From positions 1 to 35,902 of the forward strand of contig JAITML010000078.1 of NCBI GenBank assembly GCA_031277395.1: a DNA stretch of 35,902 bases, in the 5' to 3' direction. The DNA is from Methylobacillus sp. GTDB lineage: Bacteria; Pseudomonadota; Gammaproteobacteria; Burkholderiales; Methylophilaceae. Position 1 is the first letter of the stretch, and every line of letters starts with the position of its first letter. Positions 8,471-18,891 of the stretch are shown here, piece by piece. Under the pieces are notes generated by a model. It saw only the letters and a list, made by a program, of their open reading frames with translations. It was not told the DNA's origin and ran no database searches. The position numbers were made by a program, and so were the translations under genes.

Positions 8471-8986
8471 ATGCCAAATCAAAACAGCTACACCTATGAA
8501 GAATTGCTGACCTGCGGGCGCGGCGAGATGTTCGGGCCGGGCAACGCGCAACTGCCGTTGCCGCCGATGTTGATGTTTGATCGCATCGTTTCCATTACCG
8601 ATGACGGTGGCGCTTACGGCAACGGTCAAATTGTGGCCGAACTGGATTTGAAACCCGATCTGTGGTTTTTCGGCTGCCATTTCGAAGGCGATCCGGTCAT
8701 GCCGGGCTGCCTCGGGCTGGACGCGATGTGGCAACTGGTGGGATTTTTCCTTGGCTGGAAGGGTGGGTTGGGACATGGTCGCGCGTTGGGCGCGGGCGAA
8801 GTCAAATTCAGCGGCGAGGTATTGCCGACCGGAAAACTGATTACCTACCGCATTGATATCAAGCGTGTCATCATGCGTAAACTGGTGGTGGGCATTGCCG
8901 ATGCCCGCATGGAAGTGGATGGTCGCGAAATCTATGCAGCAAATGACCTGCGCGTCGGCCTGTTCAAGCGCACGGACAATTTTTAG
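8471..8986 (+). CDS. fabA: 3-hydroxydecanoyl-ACP dehydratase/isomerase
   Basis: FabA dehydrates 3-hydroxydecanoyl-ACP and isomerises trans-2- to cis-3-decenoyl-ACP, the branch point to unsaturated fatty acids. The 171-residue hot-dog protein begins with the family N-terminus ([24 protein letters not shown]). It has the catalytic His block [24 protein letters not shown], with the Asp-bearing helix downstream. The length is right for FabA rather than FabZ. No convincing ribosome site precedes ATG 8471, which is odd for an essential enzyme. fabB follows 12 bases later, and the pair sits inside the trp cluster. Confidence 0.97.
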   Translation: MPNQNSYTYEELLTCGRGEMFGPGNAQLPLPPMLMFDRIVSITDDGGAYGNGQIVAELDLKPDLWFFGCHFEGDPVMPGCLGLDAMWQLVGFFLGWKGGLGHGRALGAGEVKFSGEVLPTGKLITYRIDIKRVIMRKLVVGIADARMEVDGREIYAANDLRVGLFKRTDNF

Positions 8987-8998
8987 GAGAACACGATT

Positions 8999-10216
8999 AT
9001 GCGCCGCGTCGTCGTGACCGGGATGGGTATCGTTTCCAGCCTGGGCAACAACAAATCCGAAGTCCTGAGCAGCCTGCGCGAAGGGCGCTCGGGCATCACC
9101 TTTCAGCCGGAATATGAAAAGATGGGGCTGCGTTCGCACGTGGCGGGATCCATCAAGCTGAATGTTGAGGAACTCATAGATCGCAAACTCATGCGTTTCA
9201 TGGCCAACGGTCACGCCTATGCGTGGATCGCGTTGCAGGAAGCCATCGCCGATGCCGGACTGCCGGAAGACCTGGTTTCCAGCTTGCGCACCGGCCTTAT
9301 TGTTGGGCAAGGCGGCGCATCGCATACCAGCATCGTGGAAGGTGTGGATACGCTGCGCGAAAAAGGCGTGCGTCGCGTTGGCCCCTACATGGTCACCAAA
9401 TCCATGGCCAGCGGTATTTCCGCCTGCCTCGCTACCGGCGCCAAAATCAAGGGAATCAACTACGGCATGAGTTCCGCCTGCGCCACCAGCGCGCATTGCA
9501 TAGGCGCGGGCATGGAGCAGATTCAACTGAACAAGCAGGATATCGTGTTCGCGGGTGGCGGCGAAGAAGAACACTGGTCGCTGTCTTTCATGTTCGACGC
9601 AATGGGCGCGCTGTCCAGCAAATACAACGACGCGCCGGAAAAAGCTTCGCGCACCTATGACGCTGATCGTGACGGTTTCGTGATCTCCGGCGGCGGCGGC
9701 ATCGTGGTGCTGGAAGAATACGAGCACGCTAGGGCGCGCGGCGCGAAAATCTATGCCGAAGTGGTCGGTTACGGCGCGACTTCGGATGGTTTCGACATGG
9801 TCGCTCCGTCCGGTGAGGGCGCAGTGCGTTGCATGAAGCTCGCGTTGCAAGGTGTGGAGGGCGCGGTGGACTACATCAACACGCACGGCACCAGCACACC
9901 CGTGGGCGACATCAAGGAACTGGAAGCAATCCGCGAGGTATTCGGCTCGCAGGTGCCGGTTATCGCTTCGACCAAATCGCTGTCCGGTCACGCGCTCGGC
10001 GCGGCGGGTGCGAATGAAGCGATCTATACATTGCTGATGATGGAGCACAACTTCATCGCAGCCTCGGCCAATATTGAAACGCTGGATCCGGCGGCGGAAG
10101 GCATGAACATCGCGCGCAATTGCATAACCGACGCCAACATCCAGACCGCGCTGTCGAACAGTTTCGGCTTCGGCGGTACCAATGCCGCGCTGACTTTTTC
10201 CAGGCGCGGCCTGTAG
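8999..10216 (+). CDS. fabB: 3-oxoacyl-ACP synthase I
   Basis: FabB elongates cis-3-decenoyl-ACP and works with FabA in unsaturated fatty acid synthesis. The 405-residue thiolase-fold protein has the nucleophile Cys in [14 protein letters not shown]. The two active-site His residues are in [12 protein letters not shown] and [14 protein letters not shown], with a C-terminal [10 protein letters not shown] block. It follows fabA with an AGGAGA ribosome site and precedes trpG by nine bases, so it is probably cotranscribed with both. The adjacent fabA supports FabB rather than FabF. Confidence 0.96.
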   Translation: MRRVVVTGMGIVSSLGNNKSEVLSSLREGRSGITFQPEYEKMGLRSHVAGSIKLNVEELIDRKLMRFMANGHAYAWIALQEAIADAGLPEDLVSSLRTGLIVGQGGASHTSIVEGVDTLREKGVRRVGPYMVTKSMASGISACLATGAKIKGINYGMSSACATSAHCIGAGMEQIQLNKQDIVFAGGGEEEHWSLSFMFDAMGALSSKYNDAPEKASRTYDADRDGFVISGGGGIVVLEEYEHARARGAKIYAEVVGYGATSDGFDMVAPSGEGAVRCMKLALQGVEGAVDYINTHGTSTPVGDIKELEAIREVFGSQVPVIASTKSLSGHALGAAGANEAIYTLLMMEHNFIAASANIETLDPAAEGMNIARNCITDANIQTALSNSFGFGGTNAALTFSRRGL

Positions 10217-10225
10217 GAAATCACC

Positions 10226-10795
10226 ATGCTGCTGATGCTGGACAATTACGATTCCTTCACCTACAACCTGGTGCAATATCTGGGTGAACTGGGGCAGGAC
10301 GTGCGCGTGTTTCGCAACGATGAAATTACGGTGGAAGAAGTGGGCAAGCTCAAGCCGCAGCATATTGTGATTTCTCCGGGGCCATGCACGCCCAATGAAG
10401 CGGGGATTTCCGTGCCGCTGATCCACGAGTTCGCGGGGAAGATTCCCATTCTTGGCGTGTGCCTCGGTCATCAAAGCATAGGTCAGGCATTCGGCGGAAA
10501 AATCGTTCATGCCAAACAACTCATGCACGGCAAAACTTCGCCGGTGTCGCACAACAATGTCGGCGTGTTCAAGGGGCTGCCCAATCCGTTCACCGCGACG
10601 CGCTATCATTCGCTCGTGATTGAACGCGCAAGCTGCCCGGAATGCCTTGAAGTCACCGCATGGACAGATGACGGCGAGATCATGGGCGTGCGTCACAAAA
10701 CGCTGCCGGTCGAGGGCGTGCAGTTTCATCCGGAATCCATACTCACCGAGCATGGGCATGATCTTCTGCGCAACTTTCTCGGAAACACGCGATGA
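10226..10795 (+). CDS. trpG: Anthranilate synthase component II (glutamine amidotransferase)
   Basis: TrpG hydrolyses glutamine and feeds ammonia to TrpE; some homologues also serve p-aminobenzoate synthase. The class I amidotransferase triad is visible: Cys in [12 protein letters not shown], and His/Glu in VQFHPESI. The N-terminus [18 protein letters not shown] is typical, and 189 residues is the normal length. The start follows fabB after AGGA. The stop overlaps the trpD ATG as ATGA. Because trpE is separated by fabAB, subunit balance depends on transcription through the fab genes or on an internal promoter I cannot see. Confidence 0.96.
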   Translation: MLLMLDNYDSFTYNLVQYLGELGQDVRVFRNDEITVEEVGKLKPQHIVISPGPCTPNEAGISVPLIHEFAGKIPILGVCLGHQSIGQAFGGKIVHAKQLMHGKTSPVSHNNVGVFKGLPNPFTATRYHSLVIERASCPECLEVTAWTDDGEIMGVRHKTLPVEGVQFHPESILTEHGHDLLRNFLGNTR

Positions 10796-11829
10796 CAATT
10801 ACCGTGCAACAGGCTTTGCAGCGCACCATAGAACACCGCGAGATTTTCTATGATGAAATGCTCTCGCTTATGCGGCAAATCATGGCGGGCGAAGTCTCGC
10901 CGGTAATGACGGCGGCGCTGCTGACCGGCCTGCGCGTGAAAAAGGAAACCATAGGCGAAATTGCCGCTGCGGCAACCGTCATGCGCGAACTCGTGACGCG
11001 TGTGTATGTACCGCCACACGAACATTTCGTTGATGTGGTCGGCACCGGCGGTGACGGTTCGCACACTTTCAATATTTCCACCGCCACCATTTTCGTTATC
11101 GCCGCCGCAGGTGCGCGTGTCGCCAAACATGGCAATCGCAGCGTATCCTCCAAATCCGGCAGCGCCGATGTGCTGGAAGCATTGGGAGCCAATGTGATGC
11201 TCACACCCGAGCAGATTGCGGAGTGCATCGCCGGATGCGGTATCGGCTTCATGTTCGCGCCCAACCATCACAGCGCGATGAAAAATGTCGCGGCGGTGCG
11301 ACGCGAACTGGGCGTGCGCACCATCTTCAACATTCTGGGACCTCTCACCAATCCGGCCGGCACGTCGAATACGCTAATGGGTGTGTTTCACCCTGATCTG
11401 GTCGGCATCATGGCGCGCGTGATGCAGCGTCTCGGTGCGCATCATGTGCTGGTGGTGCACGGCATGGATGGCATGGACGAGATCAGTCTCGGCGCTACTA
11501 CCTTGGTGGCCGAGCTCAAGGACGGTGAAGTGCGCGAATACACGATACATCCCGAGGATTTTGGATTCGCCATGTCCGGCATGCGCAATTTGCGTGTCGA
11601 AAATGCGCAGGAATCGCGCGAAATTTTGTTGTCTGCATTGGACAATCAACCCGGCGCGGCGCGCGATATCGTGACGCTCAATGCGGGTGCCGCGCTCTAC
11701 GCCGCCAACGTGGCGAAGTCCATGGAAGATGGCATACATTTGGCTCGCGATACCATCGCCTCCGGCGCGGCGCGCGCCAAACTGGATGAGTTCGTACGCA
11801 AAACGCAATCCCTCGGGCGCGCTGCATGA
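10792..11829 (+). CDS. trpD: Anthranilate phosphoribosyltransferase
   Basis: TrpD joins anthranilate to PRPP, giving phosphoribosylanthranilate. The 345-residue product has the PRPP-binding [14 protein letters not shown] loop and the [21 protein letters not shown] segment typical of the family. The helical N-terminal domain precedes them. It overlaps both neighbours by four bases (ATGA at 10792 with trpG and at 11826 with trpC), indicating tight translational coupling. Confidence 0.97.
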   Translation: MTITVQQALQRTIEHREIFYDEMLSLMRQIMAGEVSPVMTAALLTGLRVKKETIGEIAAAATVMRELVTRVYVPPHEHFVDVVGTGGDGSHTFNISTATIFVIAAAGARVAKHGNRSVSSKSGSADVLEALGANVMLTPEQIAECIAGCGIGFMFAPNHHSAMKNVAAVRRELGVRTIFNILGPLTNPAGTSNTLMGVFHPDLVGIMARVMQRLGAHHVLVVHGMDGMDEISLGATTLVAELKDGEVREYTIHPEDFGFAMSGMRNLRVENAQESREILLSALDNQPGAARDIVTLNAGAALYAANVAKSMEDGIHLARDTIASGAARAKLDEFVRKTQSLGRAA

Positions 11830-12614
11830 GCGATATTCTCAACAAGATACTCGCGACCAAACAATTGGAAGTCGCTGCCGCCATCGAGCGAAAATCATTT
11901 CCGCAGATGCGTGAAGAAGCGCTGGCTGCCGCACCCGTGCGTGATTTTGCAGGCGCGATCCGTGACAAAATCGCAGCCGGAGGCGCAGCCGTAATCGCGG
12001 AAATCAAGAAAGCCAGTCCTTCCAAAGGCGTCATCCGCGCAGATTTTCGACCTGCTGAAATTGCCGCCACTTATGCCGCGCACGGCGCAGCCTGTTTATC
12101 CGTGTTGACGGATGAACAGTATTTTCAAGGCAGCGCGGACTATCTGCTGAAAGCGCGCGCTGCCTGCGCGTTGCCGGTGCTGCGCAAGGATTTCATGCTC
12201 GATCCATATCAGGTCTATGAAGCGCGTGCGATGGGCGCGGATTGCATATTGCTTATCGTCGCGGCCTTGAGTTTGCCGCGCATGCACGAGCTGGAAACCA
12301 TCGCACATGATCTTGGCATGGCTGTGCTGGTTGAAGTGCATGACGGCGCGGAACTGGAGCAGGCGCTGCAACTGAAAACGCCGCTGGTGGGCATCAATAA
12401 CCGCAATTTGCGTACCTTTGAAGTGACGCTGGAAACCACGCTGGGACTGCTTGCGCGCATTCCCGAAGATCGCATCGTCGTCACCGAGAGCGGCATTTTC
12501 ACGTCGAATGATGTCGCGAAAATGCGCGCGCATGACGTGCATACTTTTCTTGTCGGTGAGGCGTTCATGCGCCAGCCCGATCCGGGTGCGGAACTCGCGC
12601 GCGTCTTTGCCTGA
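11826..12614 (+). CDS. trpC: Indole-3-glycerol-phosphate synthase
   Basis: TrpC closes the indole ring from carboxyphenylamino-deoxyribulose phosphate. The 262-residue TIM barrel shows [16 protein letters not shown] (catalytic Lys and phosphate region), [28 protein letters not shown] (catalytic Lys), GINNRNL and ESGIF. It is monofunctional, with no fused TrpF. trpF, trpA and trpB are not in this window. It overlaps trpD by ATGA, and hemB follows after 12 bases. Confidence 0.97.
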   Translation: MSDILNKILATKQLEVAAAIERKSFPQMREEALAAAPVRDFAGAIRDKIAAGGAAVIAEIKKASPSKGVIRADFRPAEIAATYAAHGAACLSVLTDEQYFQGSADYLLKARAACALPVLRKDFMLDPYQVYEARAMGADCILLIVAALSLPRMHELETIAHDLGMAVLVEVHDGAELEQALQLKTPLVGINNRNLRTFEVTLETTLGLLARIPEDRIVVTESGIFTSNDVAKMRAHDVHTFLVGEAFMRQPDPGAELARVFA

Positions 12615-13631
<1,017 letters not shown>

Positions 13632-13679
13632 CTTGACCGGTTGCTGCGAAGCGCCGTTATTTCCGGGTTTGCGGCGTTA

Positions 13680-13707
13680 TTGACAATATTCTCCTCCCTC
13701 TTACAAT
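13680..13707 (+). promoter_or_regulatory. Sigma-70 promoter of the first small secreted-protein gene
   Basis: A consensus TTGACA (13680-13685) and near-consensus TACAAT (13702-13707) are 16 bases apart. Essentially the same module recurs at 15021-15047 before the paralogue. Confidence 0.75.
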
Positions 13708-13735
13708 CACCCAAAACTACCCAAGGGAGAATCCA

Positions 13736-14200
13736 GTGAACAAATATCTTCCGCTTCCCGTCACATTGGCGATGTTGACCTTTGTCACCGCGTTTCCCGC
13801 TTCGGCGCAGGATACGAAAAAGATAGTCATATCCTGTACATTTGCCGCTACACTCTCTGAGGATGATGAAGTATTTGAGGCATATGTGTCGTCAATGGCC
13901 ATTAAAGTGGAAGCGGGCCGCTATTACGTATTGGACGCAGATGGTTCATCCAGAAAATGGGCGCCTCGCGGCACAGCTACGGTCACGGAGAACACAATAC
14001 GCACGATTTATAGAGAAGAAGATAGCGGGGAACTATCTGGAATAAAGCAAGAGATGGAAATAGACAGAAAAACCGGGAAGTTACGCTTCGAAACGGAGAT
14101 TACGGCGGACAATTCTAAATTTCAGGAAGAAGGAGAAGGTGAGTGCGAGTCGATGAAAGACGAGTATCAGAATAAGCCGGCACCAAAAAACAAGTTCTGA
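13736..14200 (+). CDS. Small secreted protein, paralogue A (function unknown)
   Basis: The 154-residue product starts at GTG 13736 after AAGGGAGA. It has a signal peptide (MNKYLPLPVTLAMLTFVTAF, cleavage expected after …PASA). The mature part is small and polar, with two conserved Cys (ISCTF near the N-terminus, GECES near the C-terminus) that could form a disulfide. A KVEAGRYYVLDADG segment and EIDRKTGKLRFE follow, and the tail ends KNKF. The pattern VEAG-x-(Y/F), ItEd/TEN-x-I and IxRKTGxxRxE is shared with the protein at 15081. I recognise no named domain. Its base composition is less GC-rich than its neighbours. A periplasmic role is inferred. Confidence 0.75.
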   Translation: MNKYLPLPVTLAMLTFVTAFPASAQDTKKIVISCTFAATLSEDDEVFEAYVSSMAIKVEAGRYYVLDADGSSRKWAPRGTATVTENTIRTIYREEDSGELSGIKQEMEIDRKTGKLRFETEITADNSKFQEEGEGECESMKDEYQNKPAPKNKF

Positions 14201-14231
14201 TTCGCGCATGCGGCGCGAAGCAAAACATACT

Positions 14232-14867
14232 TCAATGCACTGTTGATTTTTCCGACTCGCTCATGCTGAGCGACATTAGCCGGTCGGTATAGGCCACGCC
14301 CACCGCCGACAAGATAAAAATGGAATGTATGATGGTCTGCCACATGACGCCGGCAGACGTGAACTTGGAGCAGCCGGTTTGCGCGACGAGCAGTTCCGGC
14401 GTGCACACCGGCATGCCGACCGTGCCCGCTTCGATAAAGGTCTTGAGCAGATGGATGGACGAAATGCCGATGATCGCCATCGCCAGTTTTACTTTCAGCA
14501 CGCTCGCATTGACATGACTCAGCCAGTCCGGCTGATCCGGGTGACCTTCCAGATTGAGCCGCGAAACAAAAGTTTCATAGCCGCCGACGATGACCATTAC
14601 GAGCAGGTTGGAAATCATCACCACATCAATCAAGCCCAGCACAATCAGCATGATCGCCACTTCCGCGCTGGGCGCGCCTGCGGTAACGTCGTTGTGGTGA
14701 AAGAACACCTGCTGGATCAGATGCACCAGCTCCACGCCAAACTGCCAGACATACACGCCCTGCGCCACGATGAGACCCAGATACAGCGGTAATTGCAGCC
14801 AGCGCGAGGCAAAAATCAGCGCGGGTAACGGGCGCAGGGGCGAAGGGGGAATTTTGGTCTGGGACAT
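14232..14867 (-). CDS. UPF0114 (YqhA-like) inner-membrane protein
   Basis: The 211-residue product has about four hydrophobic segments: [18 protein letters not shown] near residue 25, [20 protein letters not shown] near 70, [18 protein letters not shown] near 130 and a fourth near 180. The conserved pattern [13 protein letters not shown] … GGYETFVS … [17 protein letters not shown] is that of the UPF0114/YqhA family, whose function is unknown. It is convergent with the first small secreted gene and flanked on the other side by the second copy. A perfect hairpin lies in the short gap at 14201-14219 (TTCGCGC/GCGCGAA) but lacks a T-tract. Confidence 0.88.
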   Translation of the reverse strand: MSQTKIPPSPLRPLPALIFASRWLQLPLYLGLIVAQGVYVWQFGVELVHLIQQVFFHHNDVTAGAPSAEVAIMLIVLGLIDVVMISNLLVMVIVGGYETFVSRLNLEGHPDQPDWLSHVNASVLKVKLAMAIIGISSIHLLKTFIEAGTVGMPVCTPELLVAQTGCSKFTSAGVMWQTIIHSIFILSAVGVAYTDRLMSLSMSESEKSTVH

Positions 14868-15020
14868 GGCGGGAAATGGCTCAACTCAAGGTATATGGTT
14901 GAGGCGTAAACTACCACAACCGGCCTGAGACAGGCAACCGGATACGGCGTTGCTTACACGCCCTGCCCTGAGTTGTTTTTGCGTTTAATGCTGATCTTGC
15001 CGCTGTTTCCGGGTCTGTCG

Positions 15021-15047
15021 TTGACAACCCCCCTCCCTTCTTACAAT
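15021..15047 (+). promoter_or_regulatory. Sigma-70 promoter of the second small secreted-protein gene
   Basis: TTGACA (15021-15026) and TACAAT (15042-15047) are 15 bases apart. Flanking sequence (CCTCCCTTCTTACAAT… CAAGGGAGAATCCAGTG) nearly repeats the region before 13736. Confidence 0.7.
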
Positions 15048-15080
15048 ATATTCATCAAAAACCACCCAAGGGAGAATCCA

Positions 15081-15557
15081 GTGAACAAATATCTTCTGCT
15101 TCCTGCCACATTGGCAATATTGATCTGTGTCGCTGCGTCCCCTGTTTCGGCGCAGGAAAAGAAGTCGAGCGCTCAATCCACTGCTTCAGCGAAAACAGAA
15201 AAATCGAAAGCGGTAATTATTTCCTGCTCGTATGCCCGAAAAGGCAGGACAGCGAATGACTTAATCAAATCATCAGGACATAGCTTGTACAAAGTAGAGG
15301 CAGGCCACTTTTTTGAATGGTATGAAGATCATTGGGAGGGTACTGATGGAGCAGAAATTACAGAGGACAGGATATCCGTACAATACGAAGATCTCATTGA
15401 AGGCTTCGTTACAATAGAGATAAACAGAAAAACCGGGGAATATCGTGCCGAAAATGATTGGTCAAATTTCCCTTTTGAAGGCAGTTGTGAGCCTGCGAAA
15501 GACCCTGAGCTTGCACCAAAACAGGATATCGCGCCAAAACCAAAAAACAAGTTTTGA
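15081..15557 (+). CDS. Small secreted protein, paralogue B (function unknown)
   Basis: This 158-residue paralogue of the product at 13736 starts at GTG 15081 after AAGGGAGA. Its signal peptide is nearly identical (MNKYLLLPATLAILICVAAS, cleavage expected after …PVSA). It then has a Lys/Ser-rich linker absent from copy A (residues about 25-48). The shared core follows: ISCSY, KVEAGHFFEWY, ITEDRISVQYED, EINRKTGEYRAE, a second Cys in GSCEP, and a KNKF end. The frame is open upstream to 14973, but promoter and ribosome site place the start here. Divergence is high in the body and low in the promoter and signal peptide. Function unknown. Confidence 0.75.
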   Translation: MNKYLLLPATLAILICVAASPVSAQEKKSSAQSTASAKTEKSKAVIISCSYARKGRTANDLIKSSGHSLYKVEAGHFFEWYEDHWEGTDGAEITEDRISVQYEDLIEGFVTIEINRKTGEYRAENDWSNFPFEGSCEPAKDPELAPKQDIAPKPKNKF

Positions 15558-15635
15558 TCCACACGCGCAGGGTGGCTTCAGTTTGCGAGCAAAGCAGCAG
15601 GCTTTTCGTGAGCGTGTATTGCGACGGATGAAGCT

Positions 15636-16247
15636 TCACAGATTGTCATGCACTCCATCCTGTAACAGCGTCGTGACCTCCGCCATATCGGCGCGCAGTT
15701 GCGTGTTCCCGTGCGATGCATTTTTGGGTAGCGCGCGCATGTCGTCAATGGCGAAAATCGTGAGGCGTATTACGCCGTGCGCGCCATCCAGCAGAAAAAC
15801 CGGAAATCGTTGTTTTTCGCCCGCGAGTTGCCAGATTTTTTCGTCGGATTCGTAGGGGATGTGTTGATTGAGCAGAAACAGTTCGACATCCTTGATGCTG
15901 TCAGCAAACAGGTGGATGTCGGTTTCGGCATAGCGTCCCGCCGTGCCGTCCAGTACCGCGCCCGCGAGATGCGGATTGAAGCGGTCAAGCAGTTGCATCA
16001 CGCGCAAGGCTTCGCTGCGAAGCAGGTGCAAGCGTTGCGGTTGCGATGCGCTGTTGAAAATTTCGTGGTGCAACCGCAATTCCTGTTCGATTTCGGCATT
16101 GCTCGGCAGGCTGTGATCTTCGGCGCAGCCCAGTTGGCGCGCGGCTTTGCGCTTGGCTTTGGCGTAGTCGGACCATCCTTCTTCAGCCATCATGCGCGCG
16201 GCTTGCTGGGCGATCAGCCGTCGCAGGTTTTTCGAGTTGTCCCGCAT
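15636..16247 (-). CDS. Conserved hypothetical protein, possibly nucleotidyltransferase-fold
   Basis: The roughly 203-residue product begins MRDNSKNLRRLIAQQAARMM, a helical region with a SDYAKAKRKAARQLG block. A middle region VLDGTAGRYAETDIHLFADS follows, then a C-terminal alpha/beta part (PVFLLDGAHGVIRLTIFAID). The pattern G-T-x(4)-Y-x-E-T-D-I-H-L loosely resembles minimal nucleotidyltransferases, but I cannot confirm catalytic Asp spacing, so no function is assigned. I prefer ATG 16247, preceded by GAGGGA, over the upstream ATG 16262, which has no ribosome site. It lies just downstream of ponA on the same strand and is probably cotranscribed with it. Confidence 0.75.
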   Translation of the reverse strand: MRDNSKNLRRLIAQQAARMMAEEGWSDYAKAKRKAARQLGCAEDHSLPSNAEIEQELRLHHEIFNSASQPQRLHLLRSEALRVMQLLDRFNPHLAGAVLDGTAGRYAETDIHLFADSIKDVELFLLNQHIPYESDEKIWQLAGEKQRFPVFLLDGAHGVIRLTIFAIDDMRALPKNASHGNTQLRADMAEVTTLLQDGVHDNL

Positions 16248-16274
16248 TCCAAATTCCCTCATCGAGTGCTGAGG

Positions 16275-18725
16275 TTAAAACCGTCTCTGAATCTGTTCCC
16301 AGAAGTTGCCGCTGTTTGAGTCGCCTGGTTTCGCGGGCGGTTTTTGGGGCTCCGTCGTACCGGAGTGGTTCGCGGGCGTTTCTGTGGGGTTGCCCAGATT
16401 GCCGGTTCCATCGGGCGACGATAGCCCGGCTTCCTCGGCTGCCGCAGCCAGTTCTTCCTCGGTCGGCGGCGGGAACTCCTGATAGAAGTATTCGGAGATG
16501 CTGTCTTCTTTATCTGCGCCTGCTTGTGCGCCGGTGACAGGGTCAATCTTGATGGAAACCACCCCTTTGGGAATACGGAGGGATGCATCCGGCGTGCCTT
16601 TCAGTACTTTGCCCATGTAGGCCATCCAGATCGGCAAGGCCACGCTGCCACCGGTTTCCTGCCCGCCGAGCGATTTGGGTTGGTCATAGCCCATCCAGGC
16701 CACGGCTACTTGCTTGGGATTGAATCCGGCGAACCATCCATCCACATGGTTGTTGGTGGTGCCGGTTTTTCCGGCGATGTCGTTGCGACCCAGCGCGCGC
16801 GCGCGACCGGCAGTACCGACGCGGGTGACATCCTTCAGCATCGAAGTCATGATGAACACATTGCGCGGATCAAGCACGCGCGGCGCATCGGCACCGGCCA
16901 CGACAGGTTTGACTTCTTCGATCAACTTGCCGTCGGCATCCGTGATGCGCGTGATGATGTAGGGCTGCACCTTGTAACCTCCGTTCGCAAATACCGAGTA
17001 GGCATTGGCCATCTGCCATGCCGTGACCGAGCCTGAACCCAGCGCCATTGCGAGATAGGGCGGATGATCCTTGGCGGAGAAGCCAAAGCGCGTAATGTAA
17101 TCACGCGCATAGTCCACGCCTATATCCTGCAGAATGCGGATGGATACCATGTTCTTCGACTTGGTGAGCGCCACGCGCATGCGCATGGGGCCGTCGTATT
17201 TGCCGTCAAAATTGTGCGGACTCCATGCCTTGCCACCAGTCTCCTCTGCTGTAAGTTCAATCGGCTCATCTTCAATCACGCTGGCCGGCGTAAAGCCTTT
17301 TTCGAGTGAAGCGGAGTAGATGAAAGGCTTGAAGCTGGAACCCGGCTGACGCCAGGCCTGGGTGACATGGTTGAATTTGTTGCGGTTGAAATCAAAACCG
17401 CCGACCAGTGCGTGCACCGCGCCGGTATTCGGATCTGCAGCGATTAGCGCAGCTTCAATCTGTGGCAGTTGCGCGATTTTCCATTTGTCCTTGACTTGGC
17501 GGACACGGATGATGGAACCAACTTGCAAGCGCTGTTTTTCCGGCGTTTTTTCGCTCATGGCTTTTTGCACGAATTGCAAATCCTTGCCACTGATCTCGAC
17601 GATTTCACCGCCTTTGCGATAAACCTTGACGAGCTTGGGGTTGGCTTCAAGCACCACGGCGGGAATCAGCGAGTGGAATTCCTCAATGTCGTCCAATTTG
17701 TCGTTCAGATAGGCCTCCAAAGTCTCGCCATTGGTGTTCTCCAGCGAGAGCTGGCCTTCCGGGCTGCGATAGGCGTGGCGTTGCTCATAATCCAGTATGC
17801 CCTGCAAAACGGCGTCGTTGGCCGCTTCCTGCGCGTCTTTGCGTATCGTGGTATAAACCTTGAGGCCGCTGCGATAAATGTCATCCTGATAACGCTGATA
17901 CATCATCTCGCGCACGAGTTCGGCGACATATTCGGCGGAAAGGTCGAAAGCTTGGCGCGACTGGCGCAGCTTGAGCGGTTCATCCATCGCAGTCTTGTAT
18001 TGCGCATCGTCAATGAATTTGAATTCATGCATGCGCCCCAATATGTATTGCTGGCGCTGCTTGGCGCGCACGGGATTGACGACGGGGTTGAAGCTTGACG
18101 GCCCCTTGGGCAGGCCGGCCAGCATCGCGCATTCCGCTGTGGTCAGTTTGTCGAGCGACTTGCCGTAATAAACCTGCGCTGCCGCCGCGAAACCATAGGC
18201 GCGCTGACCGAGATAAATCTGATTGATGTAAAGCTCCAGGATTTGGTCCTTGGTCAGATTGTGTTCAATCTTGATTGCAAGCAGGGCTTCGCTGAATTTT
18301 CGTTTGTAGGTGCGCTCGTTCGACAAAAAGAACGTGCGCGCCACTTGCATGGTGATCGTACTCGCGCCTTCGCGTTTGCCGCCGGAGGTGATGTTGGCGA
18401 GAATGGCACGCAGCACGCCTATGGTGTCTATTCCGCCGTGCTGATAGAAGCGGCTGTCTTCGGCGGCGAGTATGGCCTGCTTGAGTTGGGGCGGCACTTC
18501 CTCTATCTGCACGAACGCCCGGCGCTCTTCGCCGAACTCGCCGATCAACTGCCCTTCTTCCGAATAGATACGCAGCGGAAGCTTGGGTCGATAATCCGTC
18601 AAAGCTTCAAGAGATGGAAGTTCGGAGTAGACCAGCACTCCGGCCAAAGCGACCAAGGCAGTTCCTGCGATCCCGAGTACCAACACGGAGAGCGCCAGCA
18701 ACTGCCACCATTTTTTAGGGAACAT
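16275..18725 (-). CDS. mrcA: Penicillin-binding protein 1A (bifunctional class A PBP)
   Basis: This murein synthase polymerises lipid II and cross-links peptides at the periplasmic face of the inner membrane. One N-terminal membrane anchor (WWQLLALSVLVLGIAGTALV) precedes the glycosyltransferase domain, with its catalytic Glu in AILAAEDSRFYQHGGID and a STITMQVARTFFLSNERTYKRKF block. An OB-like insert and the transpeptidase follow: SxxK in RQPGSSFKPFIYSASLEKG, SKN in ALTKSKNMVS and KTGT in AGKTGTTNNHVDGWFAG. A disordered Pro/Gly/Asn tail ends the 816 residues. I chose ATG 18725; a TTG at 18746 would add seven residues. It diverges from pilM, a long-conserved pairing. Confidence 0.96.
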   Translation of the reverse strand: MFPKKWWQLLALSVLVLGIAGTALVALAGVLVYSELPSLEALTDYRPKLPLRIYSEEGQLIGEFGEERRAFVQIEEVPPQLKQAILAAEDSRFYQHGGIDTIGVLRAILANITSGGKREGASTITMQVARTFFLSNERTYKRKFSEALLAIKIEHNLTKDQILELYINQIYLGQRAYGFAAAAQVYYGKSLDKLTTAECAMLAGLPKGPSSFNPVVNPVRAKQRQQYILGRMHEFKFIDDAQYKTAMDEPLKLRQSRQAFDLSAEYVAELVREMMYQRYQDDIYRSGLKVYTTIRKDAQEAANDAVLQGILDYEQRHAYRSPEGQLSLENTNGETLEAYLNDKLDDIEEFHSLIPAVVLEANPKLVKVYRKGGEIVEISGKDLQFVQKAMSEKTPEKQRLQVGSIIRVRQVKDKWKIAQLPQIEAALIAADPNTGAVHALVGGFDFNRNKFNHVTQAWRQPGSSFKPFIYSASLEKGFTPASVIEDEPIELTAEETGGKAWSPHNFDGKYDGPMRMRVALTKSKNMVSIRILQDIGVDYARDYITRFGFSAKDHPPYLAMALGSGSVTAWQMANAYSVFANGGYKVQPYIITRITDADGKLIEEVKPVVAGADAPRVLDPRNVFIMTSMLKDVTRVGTAGRARALGRNDIAGKTGTTNNHVDGWFAGFNPKQVAVAWMGYDQPKSLGGQETGGSVALPIWMAYMGKVLKGTPDASLRIPKGVVSIKIDPVTGAQAGADKEDSISEYFYQEFPPPTEEELAAAAEEAGLSSPDGTGNLGNPTETPANHSGTTEPQKPPAKPGDSNSGNFWEQIQRRF

Positions 18726-18891
18726 GACGCGGTGGATTCTTAACAAAATTTGGTTTGCTATTATATGTCGATATATGATTGAATGAACACCATGGGAAAA
18801 AAGCTTTACATGGCCGAAGGTTGCTGTTAGTCTCTAACGTAAAGTATTAGAATTATCCGAATGAAAAAAATGCGCGAAAGGGGATTTCAGA

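Noticed and set aside
8459..10798. A 779-codon open frame on the minus strand opposite fabA, fabB and trpG
   Set aside because: It is antisense to three clearly recognised genes and has the His/Arg/Gln-rich composition of a GC-skewed shadow frame, with no motif.
14201..14219. Hairpin TTCGCGC/GCGCGAA as a terminator between convergent genes
   Set aside because: The stem is perfect but no T-tract follows closely on either strand, so a terminator call is not supported.
18811..18826. Sigma-54-like promoter (TGGC…TTGCTG) before pilM
   Set aside because: The GG and GC doublets are separated by 9 instead of 10 bases, and sigma-54 spacing is strict.
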